This document shows, piece by piece, positions 18,101 through 25,869 of a DNA stretch of 53,840 nt. The stretch is taken from positions 1 to 53,840 of the forward strand of contig CANFKC010000034.1 in the NCBI GenBank assembly GCA_947447265.1. Direction: 5' to 3'. Made by a program: the position numbers and the translations under genes. The notes beneath the pieces are model-generated. The model ran no database searches, was not told the DNA's origin, and saw nothing but the letters and a program-made list of their open reading frames with translations. Each line of letters opens with the position of its first letter. Within the stretch, counting starts at the first letter, position 1. The DNA is from Chitinophagaceae bacterium. GTDB taxonomy: Bacteria > Bacteroidota > Bacteroidia > Chitinophagales > Chitinophagaceae.

Positions 18101-21100
18101 CCGAAGAACCAACTGAACCATTACCCGCAACTGTAGTGATAATTCCGCTGGTAGATACTTTACGAACACGGTTGTTATTGCCATCCACAAAGTATAAATT
18201 GCCAGAAGCATCTACTGTCAGTGCTCCTGGGTAGGATATATTTGCGGCAGAAGCCGGACCACCGTCGCCCGAAAAGCCGCTCGTAAAATTGCCTGCGGCT
18301 GTATAAGCAAATCCGGTAGTATTAATCCTCCAAATTTTGTTGTTGTTCTGATCTGATACATAAACATTGCCGGAAGCATCAACAGCTATGCCATCTGGGC
18401 GCGCTATAGGGAAAGTAGTTGCCGGGTAACCCTCAATGGATTCATACCCCCCGCCCATCAGTAACCTTATAGTGCCCGATGCGCTCACCACCCGAACAAA
18501 ATTATTATTATAGTCAGCAATATAGGTATTACCAGCTGCATCAACAGCAACGGCAAATGGGCCATCAAAGCTTGCTGCTGTTGCTGCACCGCCATCTCCT
18601 GCATACCCCCTGGAACCATTACCGGCTATGGTTGTAATTACACCCGAGGTAGTAACCCTGCGCACCCTGTTATTTGCGGCATCAGCAAAATAAATATTAC
18701 CCGACGCATCAACAGCCATACCACTTGGATGATTGATTGCAGCCGCAGTAGCACTACCTCCGTCTCCACTATATGCTGCTGAAGTGTTACCCGCAAACCT
18801 CTTAATTATATTACTGCCTGATGAGCTGCCTGAAGTCACTGTCATGCTCATGGTTGCGGCAACGCTGCCACAACTGCTGGCTACAGCATAGCTTATTGTT
18901 GCAGTACCCACCGTAATACCGAATACTTGCCCTATGCTGGTAATGCTGGCTACCGCCGCATTTGATGTACTCCAGGTGCCACCACTTACTGCATTGGTAA
19001 GTGTTACTGATGTGCCCACATTCAGCGACGATGCCCCTGTAATTGTTCCGGGGTTTGCAGTAGTGTTTACTGTTACCACCTTGGTGGCTATAGCTGTGCC
19101 GCAAGCATTGGTTACAGTGTAAGAAATAGTAGCAGCCCCTGTAGTGATACCTGTTACAAAACCACTTCCGTTAACGGTTGCTATACCAGCCGAACCGCTT
19201 GACCATGTGCCACCGGTGCCAGTTGTAGTAAGCGATATAGTAGTTCCGGTGCAGACGGTTGCAGAGCCTGAGATGGTACCTGCCGAAGGTGATGCAAAAA
19301 CAGTATCAATTTTGAATGCCGATGATGAACCACAACCATTATTAACGGTGTAAGAAACAGTAGCAACGCCAGCCGCAACACCGCGAATAACTCCGGCTGC
19401 TGTCGCAGTTGCAATAGCACTATTACTTGTAGTCCAGGTACCGCCCGAGCCTGATGCTGTAAGCGTAATATTTGCGCCAACACATTCAGAACTGGCGCCT
19501 GAAATGCTACCCGCAGAAGGGAACGCCTTAACGGTATCTGCCTTTGTCGCTATCGCAGTTCCACATGAATTAGTAACGATATAGGAAATTGTAGTGATAC
19601 CGGCCGCGATGCCTCTTACCACGCCTGCTGCACTTACCGAGGCAATGGTTGTATTAGCCGACGACCACATACCACCGGTAACTGATGGCGTCAACGTGAT
19701 GGAACTTGCTGCACATACTGATGTTGCGCCACTTATAGTGCCTGCCGAAGGTGTAGCAGTTATTGTTATTCCAATTGTGGTGGTGCCGCTAAGCGCGCCG
19801 TCGGACACCTGTACTTTAATTGAGTCAGTACCTGTATACCCTGCTGTCGGTGTATAGGTTAAACCTGTCGGCGTTACGGTTCCGCCGGTAGAGGTAGCCG
19901 TTCTCGGGAAACCAGCCAAAGTGCCATGTAAAGGTACTTGTGTAACGGTCCATGTTTCGGTTTGGCTTGCATCTACATCAGTAATGGCCATTTGCGTATT
20001 TATGGCAGTCGCAGACGCACTGGTGCACAGCCCGAGGGTTTGCACAGAACCTCCTGTAAATGATGGGTTATGCACTACCGCTGCCGTTACAGTGATGGTA
20101 GTTTGGGTGAGCGCTGAACCGCAAGAATTGGTTTCTGTATAGCTGATGGGAGCGGCGCCCACGGCGAGACCAGTTACAACGCCCGATGCATTTACCGTTG
20201 CAATTGAGGGTGCCCCTGTAACCCAGGTGCCCGTTCCGCTGCTCACCGCCAGTGAAATACTGGATCCAACCGATACGGTCGTAATACCAGCGATTGCTCC
20301 CCCGCCCCTTGCAGGAAGTGCTTTTATGGTGTCAGCCTTGGTTGCTACAGCAGTTCCGCAACTACCTGTAACCGAATAAGAGATTGTAAAGTTACCGGGA
20401 ACCACTGCTATAAGCAACCCGGTAGCGCTGATTGTTGCTATCGTAGTGTTTGAAGTAGACCATGTTCCGCCTGTTGTAGCATTGCCAAAGGTTGTGGTGA
20501 GCCCTTCACATAAACTTGAAACACCGGTTATTGTTCCGGCTGATGGTGTTGCTGTTGTAGTAACTCGTATAGTTGTCGTGGAAGTAAGCGAACCATCAGA
20601 TATCTGCACTTTAAAAGAATCTGCACCTGTATAACCTGTTGCAGGAGTATAAGTTAAGGATGCTGGCGTTACTACCGCACCCGTAGATGTTGCAGTTCTT
20701 GGAAAGCCCGCAAGCGTACCATGCAATGGTGCCTGAGTTACGGTCCACGTTTCCGTTTGGCTGGCATCCACATCGGCTATCGCCATCAAAGTATTTATTG
20801 CTGTTGCAGAAGCACTGGTGCAAAGCCCTAATGTCTGTACAGCACCTCCGGTAAACGTGGGTGTATGGCTCACTGTTGCTGTGCCTATGCGCCTGATAGC
20901 ACTATTGCCCATATCAGCTACATAAAGATTTCCGGAAGCAAAAGCTACATTAGCCGGCTTGTAGAAGCTACATGCCGAAGCAGGGCCACCATCGCCGGAA
21001 TACCCACCGGTAGCAGTACCTGCATAGGTAGATATAATGCCGGATGAATTAACCATCCGAATCCTGTTATTGTTCTGGTCGGCGATAAATAAATTGCCTG

Positions 21101-21965
21101 AAGCATCAATAATAGCACCCGATGGGTTGTTCAACGACCCCGCTGTTGCATTGCCGCCATCGCCTGAAAAACCTGCACTACCATTGCCCGCCAATGTAGT
21201 AATGATGCCACCGGTGCTCACTTTACGAATGCGGTTGTTACCGTTGTCGGTGATTAAAAGATTGCCCGAAGGATCTACTGCCACTCCAAATGGATAAGAA
21301 ACAGCTGCAGCGCTGGCCTGACCGCCATCGCCGCTAAATCCTGCACCAATACCACCCGCTACTATACTGATGATACCGCTGGCATTCACCTTTCTTACAA
21401 CCTGGTTATTCTGTTCTGCAAGGTATACAATGCCAGAAGCATCAACAGCCACACCCGTAGGCTTCGCTATCAGCGCAGCAGTCGCAGCCGCCCCATTTCC
21501 ACTGTAACCTATGGTGCCCGTGCCTGCTATCGTACTGATAACGCCGAATGTGTTTACCTTTCTTATTTTAGCATTATTGTAGTCAGCAATAAATACGTTG
21601 CCCGCAGCATCTACCGCAACTGCCATGGGGCTATTCAGCGTAGCTGCGGTCGCAGCACCACCATCACCTGTGGCACCTGCGGTTCCGTTACCGGCAATTG
21701 TTGTAATGATACCCGCACTGGTAATCTTCCTTATCCTGTTATTGGCCATGTCGGCAACATAGAAGTCCCCTGCCGAACTGATGGCAAGGCTGCCAGGGCT
21801 GTTCAATGCCGCAGCAGTTGCCTGGCCGCCATCACCGCTAAACCCATTACTGCGGTTACCAGCTATGGTGCTGATAGTCTGAGCCTTTAACGCAGTTGCG
21901 CTAAAAAGAACAGCAAGCATAAAAAATACCGAACTTTTCAAACCGGGATACTTAATTCTATTCAT
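15135..21965 (-). CDS. Giant T9SS-secreted surface protein with three NHL propellers
   Basis: This is a 2276-residue protein. After a signal peptide (to ...ATALKAQ) come three propeller segments of six NHL repeats each, 18 in total (about residues 30-370, 1050-1380 and 1655-1995). The repeat pattern is SGDGGxAtaA..nxPxgvAvDaxGNlyiaDxxNNrIRkV. Between them are cadherin-like segments (DVDASQTETWTV...HGTL, four copies) and Big_2-like Ig domains (GGTWS.SN..IATV...G.ATISYTV.N.CG). The C-terminus is a type A T9SS sorting domain (IYPNPANGDINIRY...). Family knowledge implies export through the outer membrane by T9SS and surface attachment or release. NHL propellers usually bind proteins or glycans. 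The start at 21965 gives a normal signal peptide; ATG 21986 is an alternative. It is monocistronic with its own promoter and terminator. Confidence 0.9.
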   Translation of the reverse strand: MNRIKYPGLKSSVFFMLAVLFSATALKAQTISTIAGNRSNGFSGDGGQATAAALNSPGSLAISSAGDFYVADMANNRIRKITSAGIITTIAGNGTAGATGDGGAATAATLNSPMAVAVDAAGNVFIADYNNAKIRKVNTFGVISTIAGTGTIGYSGNGAAATAALIAKPTGVAVDASGIVYLAEQNNQVVRKVNASGIISIVAGGIGAGFSGDGGQASAAAVSYPFGVAVDPSGNLLITDNGNNRIRKVSTGGIITTLAGNGSAGFSGDGGNATAGSLNNPSGAIIDASGNLFIADQNNNRIRMVNSSGIISTYAGTATGGYSGDGGPASACSFYKPANVAFASGNLYVADMGNSAIRRIGTATVSHTPTFTGGAVQTLGLCTSASATAINTLMAIADVDASQTETWTVTQAPLHGTLAGFPRTATSTGAVVTPASLTYTPATGYTGADSFKVQISDGSLTSTTTIRVTTTATPSAGTITGVSSLCEGLTTTFGNATTGGTWSTSNTTIATISATGLLIAVVPGNFTISYSVTGSCGTAVATKADTIKALPARGGGAIAGITTVSVGSSISLAVSSGTGTWVTGAPSIATVNASGVVTGLAVGAAPISYTETNSCGSALTQTTITVTAAVVHNPSFTGGSVQTLGLCTSASATAINTQMAITDVDASQTETWTVTQVPLHGTLAGFPRTATSTGGTVTPTGLTYTPTAGYTGTDSIKVQVSDGALSGTTTIGITITATPSAGTISGATSVCAASSITLTPSVTGGMWSSANTTIASVSAAGVVRGIAAGITTISYIVTNSCGTAIATKADTVKAFPSAGSISGASSECVGANITLTASGSGGTWTTSNSAIATATAAGVIRGVAAGVATVSYTVNNGCGSSSAFKIDTVFASPSAGTISGSATVCTGTTISLTTTGTGGTWSSGSAGIATVNGSGFVTGITTGAATISYTVTNACGTAIATKVVTVNTTANPGTITGASSLNVGTSVTLTNAVSGGTWSTSNAAVASITSIGQVFGITVGTATISYAVASSCGSVAATMSMTVTSGSSSGSNIIKRFAGNTSAAYSGDGGSATAAAINHPSGMAVDASGNIYFADAANNRVRRVTTSGVITTIAGNGSRGYAGDGGAATAASFDGPFAVAVDAAGNTYIADYNNNFVRVVSASGTIRLLMGGGYESIEGYPATTFPIARPDGIAVDASGNVYVSDQNNNKIWRINTTGFAYTAAGNFTSGFSGDGGPASAANISYPGALTVDASGNLYFVDGNNNRVRKVSTSGIITTVAGNGSVGSSGDGGQATAASLNIPSGLAFDAAGNLLITDQGNQRVRQVSPAGIITSIAGTGAIGSTGDGGPATAATFYNPMGIVAYGGSIYVADMGNNTIRQIGTVTANHAPTFNGGATQQLSACSGTATSISSRLSITDIDAAQTETWTVVSSPAHGTLTGLATTATSNGAILIPGAVNYTPTAGYAGTDTFRIRVSDGTNINTTLVTATVAAGVNAGIITGPSKVCASAHAWVTFTNSVAGGTWSTSDPSATTINSITGALYPNWGANFTISYTVSNVCGLAISTKPDTSLTLPVLSSITGPTTVAVGATITLANSLAGGTWTSSSTTVASVTSTGVVRGNTDGYATITYSATNYCGSSSTSQAITVGTPPVSPYIFNFAGNNAMSTGYESSTYKDDGFNANFRKIYFPSGVAKDRNGFIYFSEQGNNLVRKVSTITGELITIAGNYPNVGYSGDGGQATAATINTPAGVAVDKNGNVYIADQANARIRKVNTSGIITTIAGTGTVGYTADGATASSAQIAQPLAVAVDTLGNVYFAEQNNHRIRKISTTGILSTVAGNGSASFSGDGGAATAAAISYPAGVWVDDARNIYVADAGNNRIRKVNTSGVITTVAGNGSAAFSGDNGAATAAALYNPYGVTTDSAGNVYIADRNNNKIRKVSTAGIISTIVGINATGGNGGPATDAAVYSPQGVVMDGANLYIAAFGEHEVRIVGKKVPYMYSGPYTGTSVYAIAPCKNSAAIRLDSMLTVRDLDLGQIDTFKTRIAPLHGTLSGVPATVATNGGYITPSNIFYTPASGYTGPDTFWIKICDRFDSANIWFFVNVTGAATLSAISGASTVAISTPITLTNATAGGVWSSTNLARATVGSATGVVKGLTAGADTIVYTVDNGCGTSIVKKGITVTAGREENNNTATEGESTDITIYPNPANGDINIRYDVAGNDDMEVRIVDMTGRVIYYNPSASRLLNINTLNWNSGSYILRAEVAGRSISNVITVVH

Positions 21966-22003
21966 GGTGCAATCAATAAAAAACAACTCACATTATGAGA
22001 GTA

Positions 22004-22011
22004 CAAATGTA
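22004..22011 (-). promoter_or_regulatory. -7 element (TACATTTG) of the NHL giant gene
   Basis: Minus-strand TACATTTG lies 38 nt before ATG 21965 and 17 nt before ATG 21986. Confidence 0.55.
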
Positions 22012-22107
22012 ACGCAATAATTCCTGCGTATTATTTGTCAAACATAGCTTTCGGGTTATCCTTTAGTTAATTACAATCAATGAGTTAGCATCCCGTTAAC
22101 ATCATTT

Positions 22108-22299
22108 TTAAGCGCCCTGTTCAAGGTAGCTGGCCAATGATGTGCCAATCAGACAGGTCCAACCTAGATCGAAATTACCTGCGGCATTCATGATTTTTAT
22201 GGCAACATCACCACTTTGTAGAGTCCAGTTTCTCTGGCTGAAAACGGGAAATGGCAACAGTACAAACATCACCAGGTAAGTCAAGAATTTACCGCACAT
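22108..22299 (-). pseudogene. Possible truncated YceI-like exported protein
   Basis: A 63-codon frame starts with a plausible signal peptide (MCGKFLTYLVMFVLLPFPVFSQ), then NWTLQSGDVAIKIMNAAGNF. This resembles the first strands of YceI-family lipid-binding beta-barrels, which read W...G.V.FKI.NAG. YceI proteins are about 170-190 residues, so only the beginning remains and the tail (after about residue 45) no longer resembles the family. It could also be an unrelated small exported protein; the family match rests on a short segment. Confidence 0.35.
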
Positions 22300-22337
22300 G
22301 ACACACGTGCTTTTAAGTAACTATGAAAAAATATGAG

Positions 22338-22889
22338 TTATGGGTTAGCTGCAGTTACATCTTGCGCCGCACGTACTTCGTCCGGCATCTTTTCCAGGTC
22401 ACGATCCAAGCTATACAATTCACTTTTGGCCATGTTCGGACCACCGGCAATCTTGATTTTATCCAGTAATTCGAGCGCAAGTGTTTCTTCTTCGACCTGT
22501 TCTTTTACAAACCATTGCATTAAATTCCATGTCGCCCAGTCAGACTCATCGAAACTCATCTTCACAATTTTGTAGATAGCATTGGTGTTGTCTACTTCAT
22601 GCTTAAAGACGCTTTCAAAACAATTGCTTATACTGTTCGGATCTTCAGGAGGTTCAGGTATGGCTGTAACATTAACGGTACCGCCTCTTTTAAGTATGTA
22701 TTCCAGCACCTTCATCATGTGATTGCGCTCTTCTTCAGCATGCCTGAAAAGAAAGTTAGCTACCCCACCAAATCCCTGCGAAGAAGCCCATGAGCCATAC
22801 GATAAGTAAATTTGCGAAGCATGCGCTTCTTTCGTCATCTGCGCATTTAGCGCCGCTTCAATTGTAGCCGAAAGCCTGTTGGTATCCAT
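22338..22889 (-). CDS. Ferritin (non-haem, FtnA-like)
   Basis: This 183-residue cytoplasmic iron-storage protein has ferroxidase-centre motifs. They include EAHASQIYLSYGSWA (helix A Glu and Tyr), HAEEERNHMMKVLEYI (helix B ExxH pair), and the C/D-helix acidic residues in FKHEVDNTNAIYKI and KEQVEEETLALELL. It oxidises Fe(II) and stores ferric iron in a 24-mer shell. The reading frame extends to 23021, but ATG 22889 (MDTNRLSATIEAAL) matches the family start. A C-terminal tail of about 20 residues (SLDRDLEKMPDEVRAAQD) is longer than usual. The neighbouring lgt gene is on the same strand, 155 nt upstream; no iron-regulatory site was identified. Confidence 0.92.
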   Translation of the reverse strand: MDTNRLSATIEAALNAQMTKEAHASQIYLSYGSWASSQGFGGVANFLFRHAEEERNHMMKVLEYILKRGGTVNVTAIPEPPEDPNSISNCFESVFKHEVDNTNAIYKIVKMSFDESDWATWNLMQWFVKEQVEEETLALELLDKIKIAGGPNMAKSELYSLDRDLEKMPDEVRAAQDVTAANP

Positions 22890-23044
22890 GAGTGTGTGAT
22901 TTGAGGTGTTATTAATACACACAAAGTTCCCTCTAACACACTTCAAACCTGTTACACAACTTCGCCAAAACATTACAACATTTGCAGATAATGGGAGAAA
23001 TCCCTGCATAAATTGCAACATTTAAAAATATTCGGAAGCGATAA

Positions 23045-24109
23045 CTATACTACCGGCAGCGGTTCTTCAATAACATCTTTTTTACGATAGAAAAGCAGGA
23101 TACCTACCCCTGAGATGAAGAGGAATACAGAAATTAACTCTGCCTGGCTGGGGTGAATGAATCCAAGGTCATACTTCGAATTTACCCTTACCAATTCCAC
23201 CAGGAAGCGCTCAACTGCAGCAAAAATAAGGTACAGTGCAAACATGTGCAGAGGGTACTTTATCTTTTTCCGGAGTGCCCACATCAGGCCAAACAATAGC
23301 ATCGCTGCAGTGGCCTCATAGATAGGTGTCGGATATACTGCCACTGGCAACACATTGCAATAGTCGCCTTTGCAGTCTTTTATGGGCATACCCTCATAAC
23401 CTACATTGTGCGGATAATTCATAGCCACCAACCAGCGTGGAATACCCGCAGGCGCGGTGTATGGTATGCCGGGTGTACCATTGGTTACATGGGCAATATA
23501 ATTGGCATCAGCAGGAGTTGCCGCCCTTAATGATCCGTCAGCCACCGTTACATAGGCTGTATTGTAAATGCCCCAATCGCCATCGCCCGAAAGCTGGCAA
23601 CCCAGCCTACCTATACCATAGGCTATCATTATGGCAGGAGCTGCCGCGTCGCACAGATGTTTGAATGGAATTTTGTATTTACGGGTATAGTAGTACAACA
23701 CTATTGTAGCTACAATAAAACCACCATAAAAGGTAAGGCCACTACGCGAAAACAAGTTACCGATAGGATCAGCAATAAACTCATTCCAGGTTTCAAATGC
23801 ATTGAATAACTTGGCACCTATAATACCACCGATGGCTGCGGCGAATACGATTTCGGTTATGAGCATGTGGGGGTAGAACAATTCGTTTTTCTCTGTAGTT
23901 ACCCCGTCCTTATCTTTTTTCTTTACCAGCTTTAGCACAGGTTTCAGCAAACCCTGGCCTTCTTTACGCTTAAGCTCGAGCGTAAGTACCCGCGCAGCGG
24001 CCAGAAAAGCCAATGCTACTAACAGACCAAAAGTTTTAAAGATGCTTAACCACGATGGCATATCTATGCCGGTTATGCCATGGAGTAAATACTGAAAATC
24101 AGGATACAT
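23045..24109 (-). CDS. lgt: Prolipoprotein diacylglyceryl transferase
   Basis: This 354-residue polytopic inner-membrane enzyme transfers diacylglyceryl from phosphatidylglycerol to the lipobox Cys of prolipoproteins. Family features are RSGLTFYGGFIVA (about residues 120-132) and GRLGCQLSGDGDWG (about 168-181), the Bacteroidota form of the Lgt signature, with about seven hydrophobic helices. It is longer than E. coli Lgt because of a Lys-rich loop (about residues 40-70) and an insertion near 190-245. The frame continues upstream to 24265, but ATG 24109 is chosen: the extension overlaps the preceding gene, and a TACTTTTG element ends 4 nt before this ATG. Several lipoprotein substrates are encoded nearby, for example at 24184 and 38298. 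Confidence 0.92.
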   Translation of the reverse strand: MYPDFQYLLHGITGIDMPSWLSIFKTFGLLVALAFLAAARVLTLELKRKEGQGLLKPVLKLVKKKDKDGVTTEKNELFYPHMLITEIVFAAAIGGIIGAKLFNAFETWNEFIADPIGNLFSRSGLTFYGGFIVATIVLYYYTRKYKIPFKHLCDAAAPAIMIAYGIGRLGCQLSGDGDWGIYNTAYVTVADGSLRAATPADANYIAHVTNGTPGIPYTAPAGIPRWLVAMNYPHNVGYEGMPIKDCKGDYCNVLPVAVYPTPIYEATAAMLLFGLMWALRKKIKYPLHMFALYLIFAAVERFLVELVRVNSKYDLGFIHPSQAELISVFLFISGVGILLFYRKKDVIEEPLPVV

Positions 24110-24113
24110 GCCG

Positions 24114-24121
24114 CAAAAGTA
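24114..24121 (-). promoter_or_regulatory. -7 element (TACTTTTG) of lgt, abutting a terminator
   Basis: Minus-strand TACTTTTG, then CGGC, then the ATG at 24109. It directly follows the terminator hairpin of the upstream gene (24127-24162). Confidence 0.6.
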
Positions 24122-24162
24122 AGTAAAAAGGGTTGCTTCAGTCTTAAATGAAGCAACCCTTT
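24122..24162 (-). terminator. Rho-independent terminator of the PQQ-propeller gene
   Basis: A perfect 14-bp stem is formed by 24127-24140 and 24149-24162 with an 8-nt loop. On the minus strand it is followed by TTTTTACTT. Confidence 0.9.
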
Positions 24163-24183
24163 CAAATATTGTAACAATTATGC

Positions 24184-25398
24184 TTAGTTCGTAACACCGT
24201 TTACATAGCCGCTTATCTGGCTGTTGTGCTGCACATTGCTGTAGTCTTCCACTGCAGGAGAGCAATCAATATCTCCGCCAACGGTAGTTATCCACTTTAA
24301 AGAGTGTGATTGTTCGTCAATTGCATACAGCACTTTATCATAACTACCTATGAAAACCGTGCCTTTATAAGCCAATGGGCTTGAAGTAATAGAACCATTG
24401 GTAGGATACGTCCAGCCAACAGTACCATCAGCGACATTGAGTGCATACAAAATGTGATCTGTTCCACCTATATAAACCAATTTCTTATCAGCGCTGATAA
24501 CCGGAGAAGAAACAACTTCTTTGGTAAGTGTACGGAATCTCCAGTTCTCTATGTTAGTAGTTTCATCTACAGAATAAACGTAATTATCGTTTGCACCAAA
24601 AATAACCCTACCTGCTAAAGCCGCTGGAGAACTCTTAATTGCACCACCTGTTTTATGAGTCCAGTTGGTTACACCTGGTGTGTAGCCAGGCGCTTTCCTC
24701 AGGTTAATGCAATACATATTGCTATCAGTAGTGCTACCAATAAACAAAAGTGAGTCATTAACTGCAGGAGAAGATTCAAATCTGCGACCAGGGACTGTAG
24801 GGTTGTTCCAAATCAACGCACCGGTTGCCTTATCAAAAGCATAAACGTTACCACCAGTTGTAGCTACATATAATTGGTCACCGACAATAACCGGAGAAGA
24901 TATCATACCAGATACGTCAGTACCCTTACGCCATGCAACAGCACCGGTGCCGGTATCAATAGCAAATAAAGAGTCACCGGTAGTAGCAAGATAGATTAAT
25001 TTACCGTCAGCAATAGGTGTTGCTCTAAAACCGAACGTGTATGGTGAAGCACCGTCAACGGTCATTCTTTTTACGATCTTGCCCGTTTTAGGATCAATTT
25101 TATATAGGGTATCGCATACCCCACCCGATGTTGAAGTAAGGTTAACCACGCCAACATATAAGCGGCCCCTGTAAGTAAGCGGGGACGCCCAAATAGAATT
25201 ACCCAGACTCAACTCCCAGTTTTTCACACCTGTTGAGGGGTTGTAAGCGTATAATATACCTGTATTGCTTCCAATAATAACAGATGGGGAATATTGAGGG
25301 GTAAGGCTGTCGTCCGAACTATATTTTTTCGAACAAGAAGATATCATGAACGAAATACAGCAAACGAGCAGCAATAACTTAGTGATGCGACTGACCAT
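24184..25398 (-). CDS. PQQ-like beta-propeller lipoprotein (BamB-like fold)
   Basis: This 404-residue protein has a lipoprotein signal with lipobox ISSC (Cys at about residue 22) followed by a Ser/Lys-rich linker. The rest is an array of PQQ_2-type propeller blades with the recurring pattern GxLYAxDxxTGxxxWxxxxxxxxxSSPxxxxxxVYxGxxD, for example AYNPSTGVKNWELSL, AIDTGTGAVAWRKGT, AFDKATGALIWNNPT and ALNVADGTVGWTYPT. The fold is that of BamB, the scaffold lipoprotein of the outer-membrane assembly machine. Many Bacteroidota paralogs with this architecture have other or unknown roles, and there is no bam gene nearby. The strong terminator after it separates it from lgt. Confidence 0.85.
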   Translation of the reverse strand: MVSRITKLLLLVCCISFMISSCSKKYSSDDSLTPQYSPSVIIGSNTGILYAYNPSTGVKNWELSLGNSIWASPLTYRGRLYVGVVNLTSTSGGVCDTLYKIDPKTGKIVKRMTVDGASPYTFGFRATPIADGKLIYLATTGDSLFAIDTGTGAVAWRKGTDVSGMISSPVIVGDQLYVATTGGNVYAFDKATGALIWNNPTVPGRRFESSPAVNDSLLFIGSTTDSNMYCINLRKAPGYTPGVTNWTHKTGGAIKSSPAALAGRVIFGANDNYVYSVDETTNIENWRFRTLTKEVVSSPVISADKKLVYIGGTDHILYALNVADGTVGWTYPTNGSITSSPLAYKGTVFIGSYDKVLYAIDEQSHSLKWITTVGGDIDCSPAVEDYSNVQHNSQISGYVNGVTN

Positions 25399-25476
25399 AA
25401 CGGTAATATATTTTTATATAATGATTGCAAGATACAAAAAAAATAATAGCCAATTAACTAATTGGTTATTGCGGAC

Positions 25477-25505
25477 AAAAAAAATCCGTCTCTTGCGAAG
25501 ACGGA
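25477..25505 (-). terminator. Rho-independent terminator after hpf
   Basis: TCCGTCT (25485-25491), 7-nt loop, AGACGGA (25499-25505). Eight Ts follow on the minus strand (plus A 25477-25484). Confidence 0.9.
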
Positions 25506-25529
25506 CTGAAACTTATAATTAGTTGGGCT

Positions 25530-25838
25530 TTATGCGTGAACGGTATTATGCTTTTCCTTATTCCTTTTTACCTGATTCACTAGTGAATCAAAAGCCAAAT
25601 CAAATGATTCTTCAAATGTTTTGCTTTGATGTTTTACGAAGTACGAGTGCTTGGGTACGTAGATTTTAATTTCAGCTACTTTATCCTTAACCTGGTGATG
25701 AAAATTATCTAATTTCAGGTAAACTTCTGCACCAATAATCTTATCGTGAAAAGTTCTCAGCTTTTCAATTTTGGCGTTAACATGATCAAGAAGTTTTTGG
25801 TCTGCATCGAAATGCACGGTCCGGATCTGCAAATTCAT
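25530..25838 (-). CDS. hpf: Short-form ribosome hibernation factor HPF/RaiA
   Basis: This 102-residue protein has the beta-alpha-beta-beta-beta-alpha fold of the HPF/YfiA family: MNLQIRTVHFDADQKLLDHVNAKIEKL, then KIIGAEVYLKLDN, KDKVAEIKIYVP and the C-terminal helix FEESFDLAFDSLVNQVKRNKEK. It binds the 30S decoding centre and blocks translation in resting cells. No long C-terminal dimerisation domain is present. The frame continues upstream into xerC, but ATG 25838 matches the family. It is the last gene of the rpsU-xerC-hpf run, 31 nt after the xerC stop, and ends in a strong terminator. The grouping with rpsU fits a ribosome-related role. Confidence 0.92.
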   Translation of the reverse strand: MNLQIRTVHFDADQKLLDHVNAKIEKLRTFHDKIIGAEVYLKLDNFHHQVKDKVAEIKIYVPKHSYFVKHQSKTFEESFDLAFDSLVNQVKRNKEKHNTVHA

Positions 25839-25869
25839 AGTTTCTAATTTTATTGAGTTTAAAAATGTA

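Noticed and set aside
17083-20634. Plus-strand frames of 60-90 codons opposite the NHL giant gene
   Set aside because: They have the same antisense cause; the translations mirror the repeats of the real gene.
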